A DNA stretch of 64,000 nucleotides, from the NCBI GenBank assembly GCA_016125975.1, contig JAEFCZ010000042.1, positions 1-64,000 on the forward strand. Reading direction: 5' to 3'. Below the pieces are notes generated by a model. The model searched no databases. It was not told the DNA's origin and worked only from the letters and a program-made list of their open reading frames with translations. Positions 7,357 through 16,368 of the stretch are shown piece after piece (position 1 is the first letter of the stretch; each line of letters starts with the position of its first letter). The stretch is from Candidatus Nitrosopumilus sp. GTDB lineage: Archaea; Thermoproteota; Nitrososphaeria; Nitrososphaerales; Nitrosopumilaceae. A program made the translations under genes and the position numbers.

Positions 7357-8496
7357 ATGACGATAAAAAATATCACAATTTTAGGTTCTGGCGTTATGGG
7401 ACACGGTATTGCTCAGGTATCAGCAACTGCAGGATATAATATCGTTCTAAGGGATATGAAACAAGAATTTTTAGATAAAGCAATGGAGAAAATAAGATGG
7501 AGTTTAGATAAACTAGTTTCTAAAGAAAAAATTTCCAAAGAAGAAGGAGATTCCATATTTGGTAGAATTAAACCAGTGGTAGATTTGAAAGAAGCAGTAA
7601 AAGATGCAGAATTAGTAATGGAGGTGGTACCAGAAATAATGGATTTGAAGAAAAAAGTTTATGCAGAATTAGATCAAGTTGCAGCACCTGAAGTTATCTT
7701 TGCATCAAACACTAGTACATTACCAATAACAGAGATTGCAAACACAACATCCAGACCCGATAAATTTATTGGAATTCATTTCTTTAATCCACCACAATTA
7801 ATGAAATTAGTTGAAGTGATTCCAGGAGAAAAAACAGCACAAGAAGTTACTGATTTGACTAAGGATTATGTAAAATCAGTTAACAAACAAGCTGTACTAT
7901 GTAGAAAAGATGTTCCAGGTTTTATCATCAACAGATTATTCATTCCAATGGTTCATGAAGCATGTTTTGTCAAAGACAGAACCGGTGCAACTCTTGAGGA
8001 AATTGATTCAGCAGTGAAATTCAAATTAGGATTTCCTATGGGTATTTTTGAATTAGCAGATTTTACAGGTATGGATGTAATCCACAAAGCAACAGTAGAG
8101 ATGCATCTAAGGGACAAAAAAGTAATCAATCCACATCCACTAGTTGAAAAAATGTTTGATGAGAAAAAATTAGGACAAAAATCAGGTGAAGGGTATTACA
8201 AATACTCTGATGACAAATACGAAAGAGTCACATTATCTGAAGAACTAGCACAGAAATGTAATCCAATTCAACTTGTAGCAAACATCCTAAACAATGCAGC
8301 ATGGCTTGTTACAAATGGTGCAAGTGATATTGATGAAATTGAAAAAGCAGCTCAATTAGGTTTAGGTCTAAAAAAGCCATTATTTGAAACTGCAAAAGAG
8401 ATAGGAATCAAAAACATCGTAGACGAACTAAACAAACTTGCCGGAGAGCATGGAGAGTTTTACAAACCAGACCCATTGCTAGCATCTATGCAATAA
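7357..8496 (+). CDS. 3-hydroxyacyl-CoA dehydrogenase (3-hydroxybutyryl-CoA dehydrogenase candidate)
   Basis: The enzyme oxidises (S)-3-hydroxyacyl-CoA to 3-ketoacyl-CoA with NAD+. The N-terminal Rossmann domain starts with ILGSGVMGHGIAQ (residues 6-18). SNTSTLPITEIA and HFFNPPQLMKLVEVI are the family's catalytic-region motifs, the latter carrying the catalytic His. The C-terminal 3HCDH domain follows (DVPGFIINRLFIPM onward). At 379 aa it is about 100 residues longer than bacterial HbdA, with an extra C-terminal helical unit. In thaumarchaeal autotrophs one such enzyme converts 3-hydroxybutyryl-CoA to acetoacetyl-CoA in the 3-hydroxypropionate/4-hydroxybutyrate cycle; I infer that role here. 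It is monocistronic, with its own TATA box. Confidence 0.9.
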   Translation: MTIKNITILGSGVMGHGIAQVSATAGYNIVLRDMKQEFLDKAMEKIRWSLDKLVSKEKISKEEGDSIFGRIKPVVDLKEAVKDAELVMEVVPEIMDLKKKVYAELDQVAAPEVIFASNTSTLPITEIANTTSRPDKFIGIHFFNPPQLMKLVEVIPGEKTAQEVTDLTKDYVKSVNKQAVLCRKDVPGFIINRLFIPMVHEACFVKDRTGATLEEIDSAVKFKLGFPMGIFELADFTGMDVIHKATVEMHLRDKKVINPHPLVEKMFDEKKLGQKSGEGYYKYSDDKYERVTLSEELAQKCNPIQLVANILNNAAWLVTNGASDIDEIEKAAQLGLGLKKPLFETAKEIGIKNIVDELNKLAGEHGEFYKPDPLLASMQ

Positions 8497-8748
8497 CTAT
8501 TGAATTCCCAAATGTCCTTTAATTTTACCAACATCTTCACCAATCATAGCAATCTGACTACTTAGTGCCCACACAGAATTTCTTGATTGAATATTTTGGT
8601 TGTTTAGATACTTTACCAAAGTCATAGTGAATTCAGAATTTTTTGTTTTCTCAAGGTATGATATGATTTCATCTATCATTTGAGGAGGCAATCCTTTGTC
8701 TAATTTATCGATGAGTTGTTTGCATTCCTCATCGTTTTGAATTACCAT
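8497..8748 (-). CDS. Conserved hypothetical protein (83 aa)
   Basis: This small all-helical soluble protein lacks Cys-pair, zinc or membrane features (for example CKQLIDKLDKGLPPQMIDEI). I do not recognise the family. Its stop touches the stop of the dehydrogenase gene on the other strand. Codon use and an ATG start support a real gene. Confidence 0.6.
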   Translation of the reverse strand: MVIQNDEECKQLIDKLDKGLPPQMIDEIISYLEKTKNSEFTMTLVKYLNNQNIQSRNSVWALSSQIAMIGEDVGKIKGHLGIQ

Positions 8749-8780
8749 GATATAATATACAATCTTTTGATTAAAGAAGA

Positions 8781-9290
8781 TTATGCAGAGATTAATTCAA
8801 GAATTTTTTTAATTGCTTCTTGAGGAGTATCGACTCCAATTATTTTCACATTTTCTCTGTGATCAAGATATCCATCAATGAATGGATCAACTGAGCTATC
8901 TAAATTTCGTATTGCAACCATTGGTTTTTTGTGCATATACGCAGCACATGTTTCAGATAAAGTTCCAGAACCACCGCCAACAATTACTACGCCATCAGCA
9001 GATAACGCATTTAGAAAATCACGAGCCAATCCCATTCCAGTTGGAATGACAATATCACAATATTGATTTGCCTCCTCAGGTTCATTTTGAGGAATTATTC
9101 CAATGGTCAGACCATTTGCATCTTTTGCTCCATGAGCTGCTGCAGTCATTACTCCACCTAGTCCACCACAGATCAATACAGAATCAGATTTTGCAATTTC
9201 TACTCCAACCTTATATGCCATCTTTTCATGCTCAGGTAGACAGCCCTTTGTGTTATGACCAATTACTAAGATCTGTCTTTTCTTTGCCAT
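8781..9290 (-). CDS. TIGR00725/LOG-like Rossmann protein
   Basis: The 169-aa protein has the nucleotide-binding fold of the LOG / TIGR00725 group: GGLGGVMTAAAHGA (about residues 42-55) and GGGSGTLSE (about 105-113), which corresponds to the family's PGGxGT-xE motif with Pro replaced by Gly. Relatives hydrolyse cytokinin ribotides or similar nucleoside monophosphates, but TIGR00725 members are uncharacterised. The glutamate after the GT motif, needed for phosphoribohydrolase activity in LOG proteins, is present. Confidence 0.8.
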   Translation of the reverse strand: MAKKRQILVIGHNTKGCLPEHEKMAYKVGVEIAKSDSVLICGGLGGVMTAAAHGAKDANGLTIGIIPQNEPEEANQYCDIVIPTGMGLARDFLNALSADGVVIVGGGSGTLSETCAAYMHKKPMVAIRNLDSSVDPFIDGYLDHRENVKIIGVDTPQEAIKKILELISA

Positions 9291-9365
9291 ATTCCAGATA
9301 ATGAAAAAAGGTTTGAAATATCTTCCGAGAGAAAAGGATATTAGTAAAAAATACTATTGTCATGC

Positions 9366-9488
9366 ATGGAAAGACGTTCAATGCCAGTATGTTTTACTGA
9401 AAAACAATACAAAATGATCGAAGAATATGCCAAGAAAAACGGTATGCTCAACGCAAGCCAAGCTCTTGAAAAACTTCTAAGCGAATAA
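9366..9488 (+). CDS. Small ribbon-helix-helix-like protein (40 aa)
   Basis: ATG 9366 to TAA 9488 encodes a basic start (MERRSMPVCFTEKQYKMIEE) followed by YAKKNGMLNASQALEKLLSE. A short strand plus two helices with NASQALEKLL is the pattern of Arc/CopG ribbon-helix-helix regulators, which dimerise to bind DNA. It is shorter than most. A T-rich run at 9490-9513 follows and probably ends the transcript. Confidence 0.6.
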   Translation: MERRSMPVCFTEKQYKMIEEYAKKNGMLNASQALEKLLSE

Positions 9489-9489
9489 A

Positions 9490-9513
9490 CGCTTTTTTGT
9501 TATTTTTATTTTG
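9490..9513 (+). terminator. T-rich terminator after the small RHH gene
   Basis: A run of T tracts (TTTTTTG, then TTATTTTTATTTTG) starts right after the stop codon. Archaeal RNA polymerase terminates at such oligo-T stretches without a hairpin. The next gene has its own TATA-like CATTTATAG at 9520-9528. Confidence 0.4.
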
Positions 9514-9552
9514 TTTACATTTATAGAATAAGCTGTATGAGGTAAATTTGAA

Positions 9553-9963
9553 ATGGGGTTATTTAGCAAAAAACCATCACATTGTACTGTTTGCAATAAA
9601 GAGTTAACTCACAAACACAAACCAAAAAGAGAGTGGAATATCAAAGGTCCTCTCTGCGGAGATTGTCATTTTGATAAACAAAAGGAGTACTATGAAGGCA
9701 AAGTCAGACAACCATGTGTAGAATGTGGCAATACTCAAAAAATTACAGATCTGTGGGAACCAAGATGGCAATGGGATATGGAGGGGCTTCTTTGTAAACC
9801 ATGTTTTGATAAAAAAGAAGAATCTCATGGAAAAAAGAAAAATTTCTGCTCATTATGTGGAGGTAAGATGGGACTAATCAGGTATAACCCAAAAGGAAAA
9901 TGGAAGATTGAAGGTCAATTGTGTAGAAAATGTTGGGATGAAAAAAAAGCAGAGTTTGGATAA
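9553..9963 (+). CDS. Protein with three zinc-ribbon repeats
   Basis: The 136-aa protein is built of three similar units of about 40 residues, each with two CxxC knuckles: CTVC...CGDC, CVEC...CKPC and CSLC...CRKC. Between the knuckles each unit has a K/R-W-x-I/M-(K/E)-G-x-L-C step (EWNIKGPLC, QWDMEGLLC, KWKIEGQLC). Twelve Cys would bind three zinc ions. Function is unknown; binding nucleic acid or protein is plausible. The N-terminus is MGLFSKKPSH. The C2H2 gene follows after 3 bp, so they form an operon. Confidence 0.8.
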   Translation: MGLFSKKPSHCTVCNKELTHKHKPKREWNIKGPLCGDCHFDKQKEYYEGKVRQPCVECGNTQKITDLWEPRWQWDMEGLLCKPCFDKKEESHGKKKNFCSLCGGKMGLIRYNPKGKWKIEGQLCRKCWDEKKAEFG

Positions 9964-9966
9964 CAG

Positions 9967-10164
9967 TTGGGATTTTTTAAAAAAATAAAATGTGATGTTT
10001 GTAGTAGTAAGTTTTCAAAACAAGAAGAATTGATGAATCATAAACAGATTGTTCATGGAAAAGATTTACAATACGATTGTAAAGAATGTGACAAGTATTT
10101 TTCAAACATGGAAGATATGAGAACTCATTTGCAAAGAGAACATAGTTACAAAAAAGATAGATAA
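9967..10164 (+). CDS. Two-finger C2H2 zinc protein (65 aa)
   Basis: Starting at TTG 9967, the protein reads MGFFKKIK, then finger 1 (CDVC...H-x4-H, residues about 9-30) and finger 2 (CKEC...H-x4-H, about 38-59). Paired C2H2 fingers can bind DNA or RNA. The non-ATG start is chosen because it is 3 bp after the preceding stop and gives the MGxF-KK N-terminus found in neighbours; no in-frame ATG precedes finger 1. Confidence 0.75.
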   Translation: MGFFKKIKCDVCSSKFSKQEELMNHKQIVHGKDLQYDCKECDKYFSNMEDMRTHLQREHSYKKDR

Positions 10165-10359
10165 CTAAATTGCTTTTACTGTTTTAACTACTGGAGGTCT
10201 TACTTTGGTAAATACTCTGAATCCACAAATACATTTGATTTCAGGTAAACGAGATAGTTCAGTGTTTGAAACCATAGTTCCACATCTGAGGCAAGAATAA
10301 TTTACATCAAATGTTTCAACAGGTGTTTCTTCTACTTCATCAAAGTTTTCTTCAGCCAT
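10165..10359 (-). CDS. rpoP: DNA-directed RNA polymerase subunit P (Rpb12-like)
   Basis: This is a 64-aa zinc-binding subunit of archaeal RNA polymerase. An acidic N-terminal tail is followed by YSCLRCG, then IKCICGFRVFTKVRPP, which gives the C-x2-C...C-x-C zinc site and the conserved RxxxKxRPP tail of RpoP. I place the start at ATG 10359 (MAEENFDEV); the frame is open to ATG 10371. It follows rps10 on the minus strand with a gap of about 30 bp, so tuf-rps10-rpoP is likely one unit. Confidence 0.88.
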   Translation of the reverse strand: MAEENFDEVEETPVETFDVNYSCLRCGTMVSNTELSRLPEIKCICGFRVFTKVRPPVVKTVKAI

Positions 10360-10390
10360 GTTTATCATCAAAATTTCTATAATTTAGAGA

Positions 10391-10699
10391 TTATGTTAAT
10401 GAGAGTTCAATGTAGACGTCGTCAGGAATTTTTAGTCTCATTAGTTGTCTGATTGCTTTATCATCAGCGTTGATATTGATAATTCTTCTATGCATTTTCA
10501 TCTCCCATTTTTCATAAGTTTCAGTACCACTTCCACATGGTGATTTTCTAGTAGCAACATGTAGTCTTTTTACAGGAAGTGGAGTTGGACCCTTTACCTT
10601 AACACCGGTTTTTTTACCGATACCCATGATTTCCCCACATACTCCATCTAGTTTTGGAAGACTGGTTGATGTGAGTTTGACACGGGCGGTTTGAGTCAT
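10391..10699 (-). CDS. rps10: 30S ribosomal protein S10 (uS10)
   Basis: The 102-aa protein has standard length. Motifs of archaeal/eukaryotic uS10 are present: GVKVKGPTPLPVKRL and HVATRKSPCGSGTETYEKWE, then MKMHRRIININA. It binds 16S rRNA in the small-subunit head. It lies 11 bp downstream of the EF-1alpha gene, the usual archaeal tuf-rps10 arrangement. Confidence 0.96.
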   Translation of the reverse strand: MTQTARVKLTSTSLPKLDGVCGEIMGIGKKTGVKVKGPTPLPVKRLHVATRKSPCGSGTETYEKWEMKMHRRIININADDKAIRQLMRLKIPDDVYIELSLT

Positions 10700-10710
10700 A
10701 AAAAATCCGC

Positions 10711-12009
10711 CTATGGTTTGTACTCTTCGGTAATTTCCTTAACGATTCCTGCTGCGATAGTTGCACCCATATCTCTTAGGGCAAATCTACCCATCTCAGG
10801 GAATTCTTGGAATGTTTCAATACAAGTTGGTCTTACCGGTCTAATTTTGACAATTGCGGAATCACCAACTTTGAGGAATTTTGGATTTTCTTCCTCAACG
10901 GCACCAGATGCTGGGTTGATCTTTTGCAAGAACTCAGTAACTGTTGCTGCAACTTGTGCAGTGTGTGCGTGCATAACTGGAGTGTAACCAGGTGCAATTG
11001 CTGTTGGGTGATGAATTACAATAATTTGTGCTTTGAATTCTTTTGCAACATTTGGTGGAGCGTCAGGACTTCCCAGAACATCTCCTCTCTTGATATCTTT
11101 CTTTTCAACACCTCTAAGGTTGAAACCAATGTTATCACCTGCTTCTGCAGATGGCATCTCTGTGTGGTGAGTTTCAATAGATTTGATTTCACCAGGAGCG
11201 CCTGAAGGCATTACAACAATTTTGTCTCCTGCTTTCATAACTCCGGTCTCAACTCTACCTACAGGTACTGTTCCTACACCAGTGATGGTGTAAACGTCTT
11301 GGATTGGAACACGTAGTGGTTTACCAGTTGGCTTTTCAGATACTGTAAAGTCATCAAATGCTTCAAGCAGTGTTTTACCAGAGTACCATGGCATGTTCTC
11401 GGATTTTTTAACCAAGTTATCGCCTTTCCATCCAGAAACTGGAATGAATGGTACATCATCTAGTTTGTAACCTACAGATTTGACTAATTTTTCGCCCTTT
11501 TCTTTGGCGGCTTTGAATACATCTTCAGAATAGTTGCTATCATCCATCTTGTTGATTGCAACAATTAGTTGGCCTACACCTAAAGTCTTAAGCAAGAATG
11601 CGTGTTCTCTTGCTTGACCACCTGCAGCAATTGCAGTATCGGTTTCACCCTCTTTTGCGGATAGTACTAGAATGGCTGCATCTGCTTCAGAAGCGCCAGT
11701 AATCATGTTTTTAATAAAGTCCCTGTGACCAGGAGCGTCAATCAAAGTAAAGAAGTACTTTGGAGACTCAAACTTTTGGAATGCAAGATCGATTGTAATA
11801 CCTCTCTCTCTTTCATCCTTAATGTTATCCATTACCCATGCATACTTGAAAGTATCACCTTTTCCGGTCTTCTCGGATTCGGATGCATGTGCTGCAATAG
11901 TTCTTTCATCTACAACTCCAAGATCCATCAAAAAATGACCCATAGTAGTTGATTTTCCATTATCAATATGTCCTGTAACAATCAGGTTCAAGTGTGGTTT
12001 ATCTGCCAT
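10711..12009 (-). CDS. tuf: Elongation factor 1-alpha
   Basis: This 432-aa translational GTPase delivers aminoacyl-tRNA to the ribosome. The G-motifs are all visible: GHIDNGKST (G1, about 13-21), RERGITIDLAF (G2), DAPGHRDF (G3), NKMD (G4) and VSGWKGDN (G5). Domains 2 and 3 follow (VYTITGVGTVPVGRVETG; GFNLRGVEKKDIKRGDV). Asn in GHIDNG replaces the more usual His; I recall this variant from related archaea. The product starts MADKPHLNLIVTGH. It heads the tuf-rps10-rpoP group. Confidence 0.97.
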   Translation of the reverse strand: MADKPHLNLIVTGHIDNGKSTTMGHFLMDLGVVDERTIAAHASESEKTGKGDTFKYAWVMDNIKDERERGITIDLAFQKFESPKYFFTLIDAPGHRDFIKNMITGASEADAAILVLSAKEGETDTAIAAGGQAREHAFLLKTLGVGQLIVAINKMDDSNYSEDVFKAAKEKGEKLVKSVGYKLDDVPFIPVSGWKGDNLVKKSENMPWYSGKTLLEAFDDFTVSEKPTGKPLRVPIQDVYTITGVGTVPVGRVETGVMKAGDKIVVMPSGAPGEIKSIETHHTEMPSAEAGDNIGFNLRGVEKKDIKRGDVLGSPDAPPNVAKEFKAQIIVIHHPTAIAPGYTPVMHAHTAQVAATVTEFLQKINPASGAVEEENPKFLKVGDSAIVKIRPVRPTCIETFQEFPEMGRFALRDMGATIAAGIVKEITEEYKP

Positions 12010-12130
12010 GTAAAATGCCTATCTGAGGGCATTTATTACTGTTATGAATTTTTGAAAAAAAATCTAAAATTTTTCAATTAATTTCAGATCAGAAGACTTT
12101 GCTAAAAGCACATAAATCAAAGGGACAAAA

Positions 12131-13276
12131 ATGGAAAATATGAAAATTACAGTTTCAGTTATCAAAGCCGATGTTGGCGGTGTCGGAGGACATACAAAAC
12201 CTAGTGACGGATTATTAGATGCAATTAGAAATACCGTTAAAAATTCAGAAGATTTGCTTATCGATTATTACATAGGATATTGTGGTGATGACACCCATAT
12301 CGTAATGTCTCACACTCATGGTGTAGACAATGAAAAAATTCACAAAATGGCATGGGATGCATTCATGGCAGGAACTCAAGTTGCAAAAGATGAAGGGTTG
12401 TACGGAGCAGGACAAGACTTACTCAAAGATTCATTCTCAGGAAATGTAAAAGGAATGGGTCCAGGAGTTGCAGAGATGGAATTTGAAGAAAGACCAAACG
12501 AAGCATTTACAGTATTTGCAGCAGACAAAACAGAACCTGGTGCATTCAACTATCCAATCTACAGAATGTTTGTAGATGCACTAAGCAATACAGGATTAAT
12601 TGTAAACAAGAATCTTGCAGATGGAGTAAAAATCAACATTATGGATGTTGAAAAAGCTCAGATTGCAGAATTAGAGTTATGGCAAGACAAACCAACAATT
12701 GAAGCTGCATTAATGTATCCAGGAAGATATGTTGTAGATTCTGTCACTACAAAAGATGGAGAACCAATTCTAGCTGCATCAACTGACAGACTACATAATA
12801 TTGCAGGAACATATGTTGGAAAAGACGATCCAATTTGTGTTGTAAGAACACAAAAAAGATTCCCAGCAACTGAAGAAGTCGGAAGTGTGTTTAACAATCC
12901 ACACTTTGTTGCAGGAAATACAAGAGGAAGTCACAATATGCCTCTAATGCCTGTAAAACTAAATTCTGCAGCAACAATCAACTTTTGCATTCCAATAGTA
13001 GAAGCACTTGTGTTTAGCATGCATAATGGAAAGTTTACTGGGCCATTTGATGGATTCTCAACACCAGATTGGGATCTAATCAGAGAAAGAGCAACAGAAA
13101 AAGCAATGGCAATCAGAAGCCAAGGATTTATCCATCCGGCAACACTAGTTCCATCAGAATTAGAATATGCCGAAGGATATAGAGCAAGAATGGATGTTCT
13201 TGAGAGTAAGATGAAACCAATGGAAGAAAATACTTCTAGTGGTGAGAAGAAAGAAAATTACGAAGATCCAGATTAG
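12131..13276 (+). CDS. fbp: Fructose-1,6-bisphosphate aldolase/phosphatase
   Basis: This is the bifunctional archaeal enzyme (FBPA/P, type V FBPase) that condenses triose phosphates and dephosphorylates the product to fructose 6-phosphate, driving gluconeogenesis one way. Family motifs are the N-terminal KITVSVIKADVGGVGGHTKP, the metal-binding GDDTHIVMSHTHG and the late GPFDGFSTPDWD. Its 381 aa are the expected length. ATG 12131 is used; ATG 12140 (MKITVSVIKAD) matches the usual family start equally well. It is divergent from tuf across a 121-bp region. Confidence 0.95.
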   Translation: MENMKITVSVIKADVGGVGGHTKPSDGLLDAIRNTVKNSEDLLIDYYIGYCGDDTHIVMSHTHGVDNEKIHKMAWDAFMAGTQVAKDEGLYGAGQDLLKDSFSGNVKGMGPGVAEMEFEERPNEAFTVFAADKTEPGAFNYPIYRMFVDALSNTGLIVNKNLADGVKINIMDVEKAQIAELELWQDKPTIEAALMYPGRYVVDSVTTKDGEPILAASTDRLHNIAGTYVGKDDPICVVRTQKRFPATEEVGSVFNNPHFVAGNTRGSHNMPLMPVKLNSAATINFCIPIVEALVFSMHNGKFTGPFDGFSTPDWDLIRERATEKAMAIRSQGFIHPATLVPSELEYAEGYRARMDVLESKMKPMEENTSSGEKKENYEDPD

Positions 13277-13344
13277 TGATTTCAGACTCTGCAAATCATA
13301 AGAAATAGTTAAATCAAAAAAGACCCTACCAAATTCAGGCAGAA

Positions 13345-13752
13345 ATGGATTTTCAAAAAATTTTTGATTGGAAGACATATATTTTCACAGCATTGGCTGT
13401 TATCTCATTTTCAAATTTCATGGCAGTGTTATTTGGACAAACCATACCAGGAATAATCTTAGACTTTTTCAAAGTTGCAGGAGAATACGTGGTATTAGGA
13501 GCAGTGTTTGTATTTGCACTTGCATGGCTCCTAAAGGCAAAGCCTCACAATCGGCCAAAACAATACTCAGTAGTTCCATTTGACGTATTTGGAAAAAAGA
13601 GTCAGATTGACGGTTTGAGAACAGAATTCAAAACACATGATGTAGCGTGGAGTTTCATGAAGCAATACAAAAAAGCATATCCTCTTTACAACTTTGCGCT
13701 CGTATCTGATCTTCCAAAGTCAGACAAGCCAACCATCTTCAGATACATCTAG
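13345..13752 (+). CDS. Small membrane protein (135 aa)
   Basis: Two membrane segments (about residues 12-32, and 45-64 with VVLGAVFVFALAWLL) are followed by a soluble C-terminal domain (about 70-135) containing GLRTEFKTHDVAWSFMKQYK and a terminal FRYI. I do not recognise the family. TTAAATC at 13309-13315 is a candidate TATA box. The DNA ligase gene starts 37 bp downstream. Confidence 0.65.
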   Translation: MDFQKIFDWKTYIFTALAVISFSNFMAVLFGQTIPGIILDFFKVAGEYVVLGAVFVFALAWLLKAKPHNRPKQYSVVPFDVFGKKSQIDGLRTEFKTHDVAWSFMKQYKKAYPLYNFALVSDLPKSDKPTIFRYI

Positions 13753-13788
13753 ATTCAATTTTTATTCAACATTACGTAAAGGTTTAGA

Positions 13789-15555
13789 ATGGAGTTTTCA
13801 GTTTTAGCTGACGCATTTAACAAAATGGAGTCAACCAGAAAGAGGTTAGAGCTAACTCAGTATTTGGTAGAATTATTTGAAAAGACACCACAAGAAGTAA
13901 TTTCAAAGATAGTGTATCTATTACAAGGAAAACTAAGACCCGATTTTGAAGGAATAGAGTTAGGAGTTGCAGAAAAGCTTGCAATAAGAGCAATTTCAAA
14001 ATCTTCAGGAATTCCAATTAAAAAAATTGAAGAGGAATATAGAAAAGGAGGAGACTTGGGACATGCTGCGACCGTAATCTTAGAACAAAAAACGCAAACA
14101 ACATTTCTTGTAGAAGACATTACGGTTGAACGAGTCTACGAGACATTATTCAAAATTGCAAAACTAGAAGGAAGTAGATCACAAGACATGAAAATGAAGT
14201 ACATCTCGAGTCTACTAAATGATGCAAGTCCATTAGAGGCAAGTTTCATTCTAAAAATTTTGTTAGGCACACTTAGACTAGGAATTGCAGAAAATACAGT
14301 AATGGATGCATTAGCATCGGCATTTTCAGGGACCAAAGAAAATAGAAAAGTTCTGGAGCATGCATACAATGTTTCTAGTGATTTAGGAAAAGTTGCAGAG
14401 ATTATAGCAAGTGAAGGATTAGAAGGAGTTGAAAAATTCAAAATAATTTTGTTTAATCCCATTAGACCAATGCTTGCAGACCGAGTAAAGAGTGAACAAG
14501 AAGCAATTGAAAAAATGGGAACAGAGTTTGCAGCAGAATACAAACTAGATGGTGAAAGAGTACAACTACACATTGAAGGAGACAAAGTAGTTTTGTTTTC
14601 AAGAAGTCTAGAAAATATTTCAAGTTACTATCCAGATATTATAGAAAAAATTCCAAAGGCAATTCAAGCAGAAAACATCATACTAGAAGCAGAAGCAGTT
14701 GCAATCAATGAAAATACAGGAGAGTTTTTGCCATTCCAAGAATTAATGCATAGAAGAAGAAAATACAAAATAGAAAAAGCAGTTACACAATATCCAATTA
14801 CAGTTAATTTATTTGATATCTTGTATTGTAATGGAAAAAGCTGTTTAGAATTAGATTACAAAAATAGAAGAGAAAAATTAGAAAAAGTTGTAAAAGAAGA
14901 TGACTTTGTAAAACATATTCCTATGGCAATAGTCAAAAATGAAAATAACATTGAAGACTTTTTTGAAAATAGCATAAACGCAGGAAGTGAAGGATTGATG
15001 TTAAAGATGCTTGACAAGCCATATCAAGCAGGTTCTAGAGGAAGTCATTGGTTAAAACTCAAAAGAGAATATCAAAATGAGCTTGGAGACAGTTTAGATC
15101 TTGTTGTAATAGGAGGATTCTTTGGAAAAGGAAGAAGAACAGGCAATTATGGTACTTTGTTACTTGCAACATATGAAGAAGATGAAGATACATTCACCAG
15201 TATTTGCAAAGTGGGAACTGGATTCTCAGATGAAGATTTAGATCAATTATATCAAATTCTAAATCCTAAAGTTACAATCAAAAAAAATCCACGTATTAAC
15301 AGCGAGATGGAAGCTGATGTATGGTTTGAGCCAGAATTAGTAATAGAAGTAGTTGCATCTGAAATTACACTTAGTCCAATTCACAAAGCAGCAAGAGACA
15401 AAATTAGAAAAGGAGCAGGACTTGCATTAAGATTCCCAAAATTCACAGGAAAGATAAGAGTTGAAAAAATTGCAGAAGATGCATCTACAAATGAAGAAGT
15501 GATCACACTATATCAAGGTCAGAAAAAAGTAGCACATGACAAAAGTCTCATGTAA
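13789..15555 (+). CDS. lig: ATP-dependent DNA ligase
   Basis: This 588-aa archaeal replicative-type ligase joins Okazaki fragments and repair nicks. The N-terminal DNA-binding domain covers about residues 1-225. Motif I is KLDGER, with the adenylated Lys near residue 252. Other nucleotidyltransferase motifs are LEAEAVAIN, then SEGLMLKML, and WLKLKREY (motif V). The OB-fold follows, with the C-terminal RFPKFTGKIR (motif VI region). Length and domain order are typical. Confidence 0.96.
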   Translation: MEFSVLADAFNKMESTRKRLELTQYLVELFEKTPQEVISKIVYLLQGKLRPDFEGIELGVAEKLAIRAISKSSGIPIKKIEEEYRKGGDLGHAATVILEQKTQTTFLVEDITVERVYETLFKIAKLEGSRSQDMKMKYISSLLNDASPLEASFILKILLGTLRLGIAENTVMDALASAFSGTKENRKVLEHAYNVSSDLGKVAEIIASEGLEGVEKFKIILFNPIRPMLADRVKSEQEAIEKMGTEFAAEYKLDGERVQLHIEGDKVVLFSRSLENISSYYPDIIEKIPKAIQAENIILEAEAVAINENTGEFLPFQELMHRRRKYKIEKAVTQYPITVNLFDILYCNGKSCLELDYKNRREKLEKVVKEDDFVKHIPMAIVKNENNIEDFFENSINAGSEGLMLKMLDKPYQAGSRGSHWLKLKREYQNELGDSLDLVVIGGFFGKGRRTGNYGTLLLATYEEDEDTFTSICKVGTGFSDEDLDQLYQILNPKVTIKKNPRINSEMEADVWFEPELVIEVVASEITLSPIHKAARDKIRKGAGLALRFPKFTGKIRVEKIAEDASTNEEVITLYQGQKKVAHDKSLM

Positions 15556-15621
15556 TCATGCTCAAAAAATATCAAAAATCATAGAGGATTTAAATTACCT
15601 CAGGAATTAGTAGTTTTTGTT

Positions 15622-16275
15622 ATGTATAGCGGAGAGCTTGAAGTTCAAGCAAAAAGAAAGGCTATCGCAGTTTTACAAGACGAAATCAATAGAATTCTTA
15701 ATGCATCCAGAGAATTAGCAACACTTCCTAAATTGATGATGAAAAAAGACAAGACAGGAATCAAAAACACACTAGAACAAATTTCAACAATTGAAGAAGA
15801 AGTAGAAAATCTAAGAAGAAAGATTACACGCGAAGTAGCAGATGTTGGAGGTTTAATCATGAACAGAGAAAATCTTCTAAACACAGCATACACAATGGAT
15901 GAAATTGCAGGATACATTACTGGAATCTCATTCAAACTCTCAAACGTAAAACCAGCTACTCTCAAAAGTGCAAAATTAGACAAAGATTTGACAAAACTAA
16001 TTGAATTAGTTGTAGATGAAGTCTACAAACTAAATGAAATTATTCGAAGTCTTAACACAAACACTGCAAATGCAATTGAATTAGCACAAGAAACACAAAC
16101 TATTGAAAGAGAAATTGACATCAAATACAGACAAGCAACAATAAAACTTCTATCCGAAGTTACAAACACAAAAGAACTGATGTTAATGAAAGACGTGATT
16201 GAAGGAATTGAAGAAATGGCAGATAAGTGTCAAAGAGTATCAGATTCTTTCATTTTGTTAGCATTGAGCCTATAG
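15622..16275 (+). CDS. DUF47/PhoU-like helical protein
   Basis: The 217-aa protein is entirely helical. Its C-terminal segment (KDVIEGIEEMADKCQRVSDS) matches the DUF47/PhoU pattern of E/D clusters in long helices that often coordinate metal. DUF47 proteins usually accompany phosphate permeases as regulators, but no Pit transporter lies next to it here. GATTTAAAT at 15587-15595 is about 28 bp before the ATG, indicating its own leaderless promoter. Confidence 0.7.
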   Translation: MYSGELEVQAKRKAIAVLQDEINRILNASRELATLPKLMMKKDKTGIKNTLEQISTIEEEVENLRRKITREVADVGGLIMNRENLLNTAYTMDEIAGYITGISFKLSNVKPATLKSAKLDKDLTKLIELVVDEVYKLNEIIRSLNTNTANAIELAQETQTIEREIDIKYRQATIKLLSEVTNTKELMLMKDVIEGIEEMADKCQRVSDSFILLALSL

Positions 16276-16368
16276 AAAAATCACCAATCTACATTTTTAC
16301 TTTATTTTCTATCTCAAGAAATACTCAAAGATAGTGAATTCATATACGTTAATGTTTTTTGAGAAATT

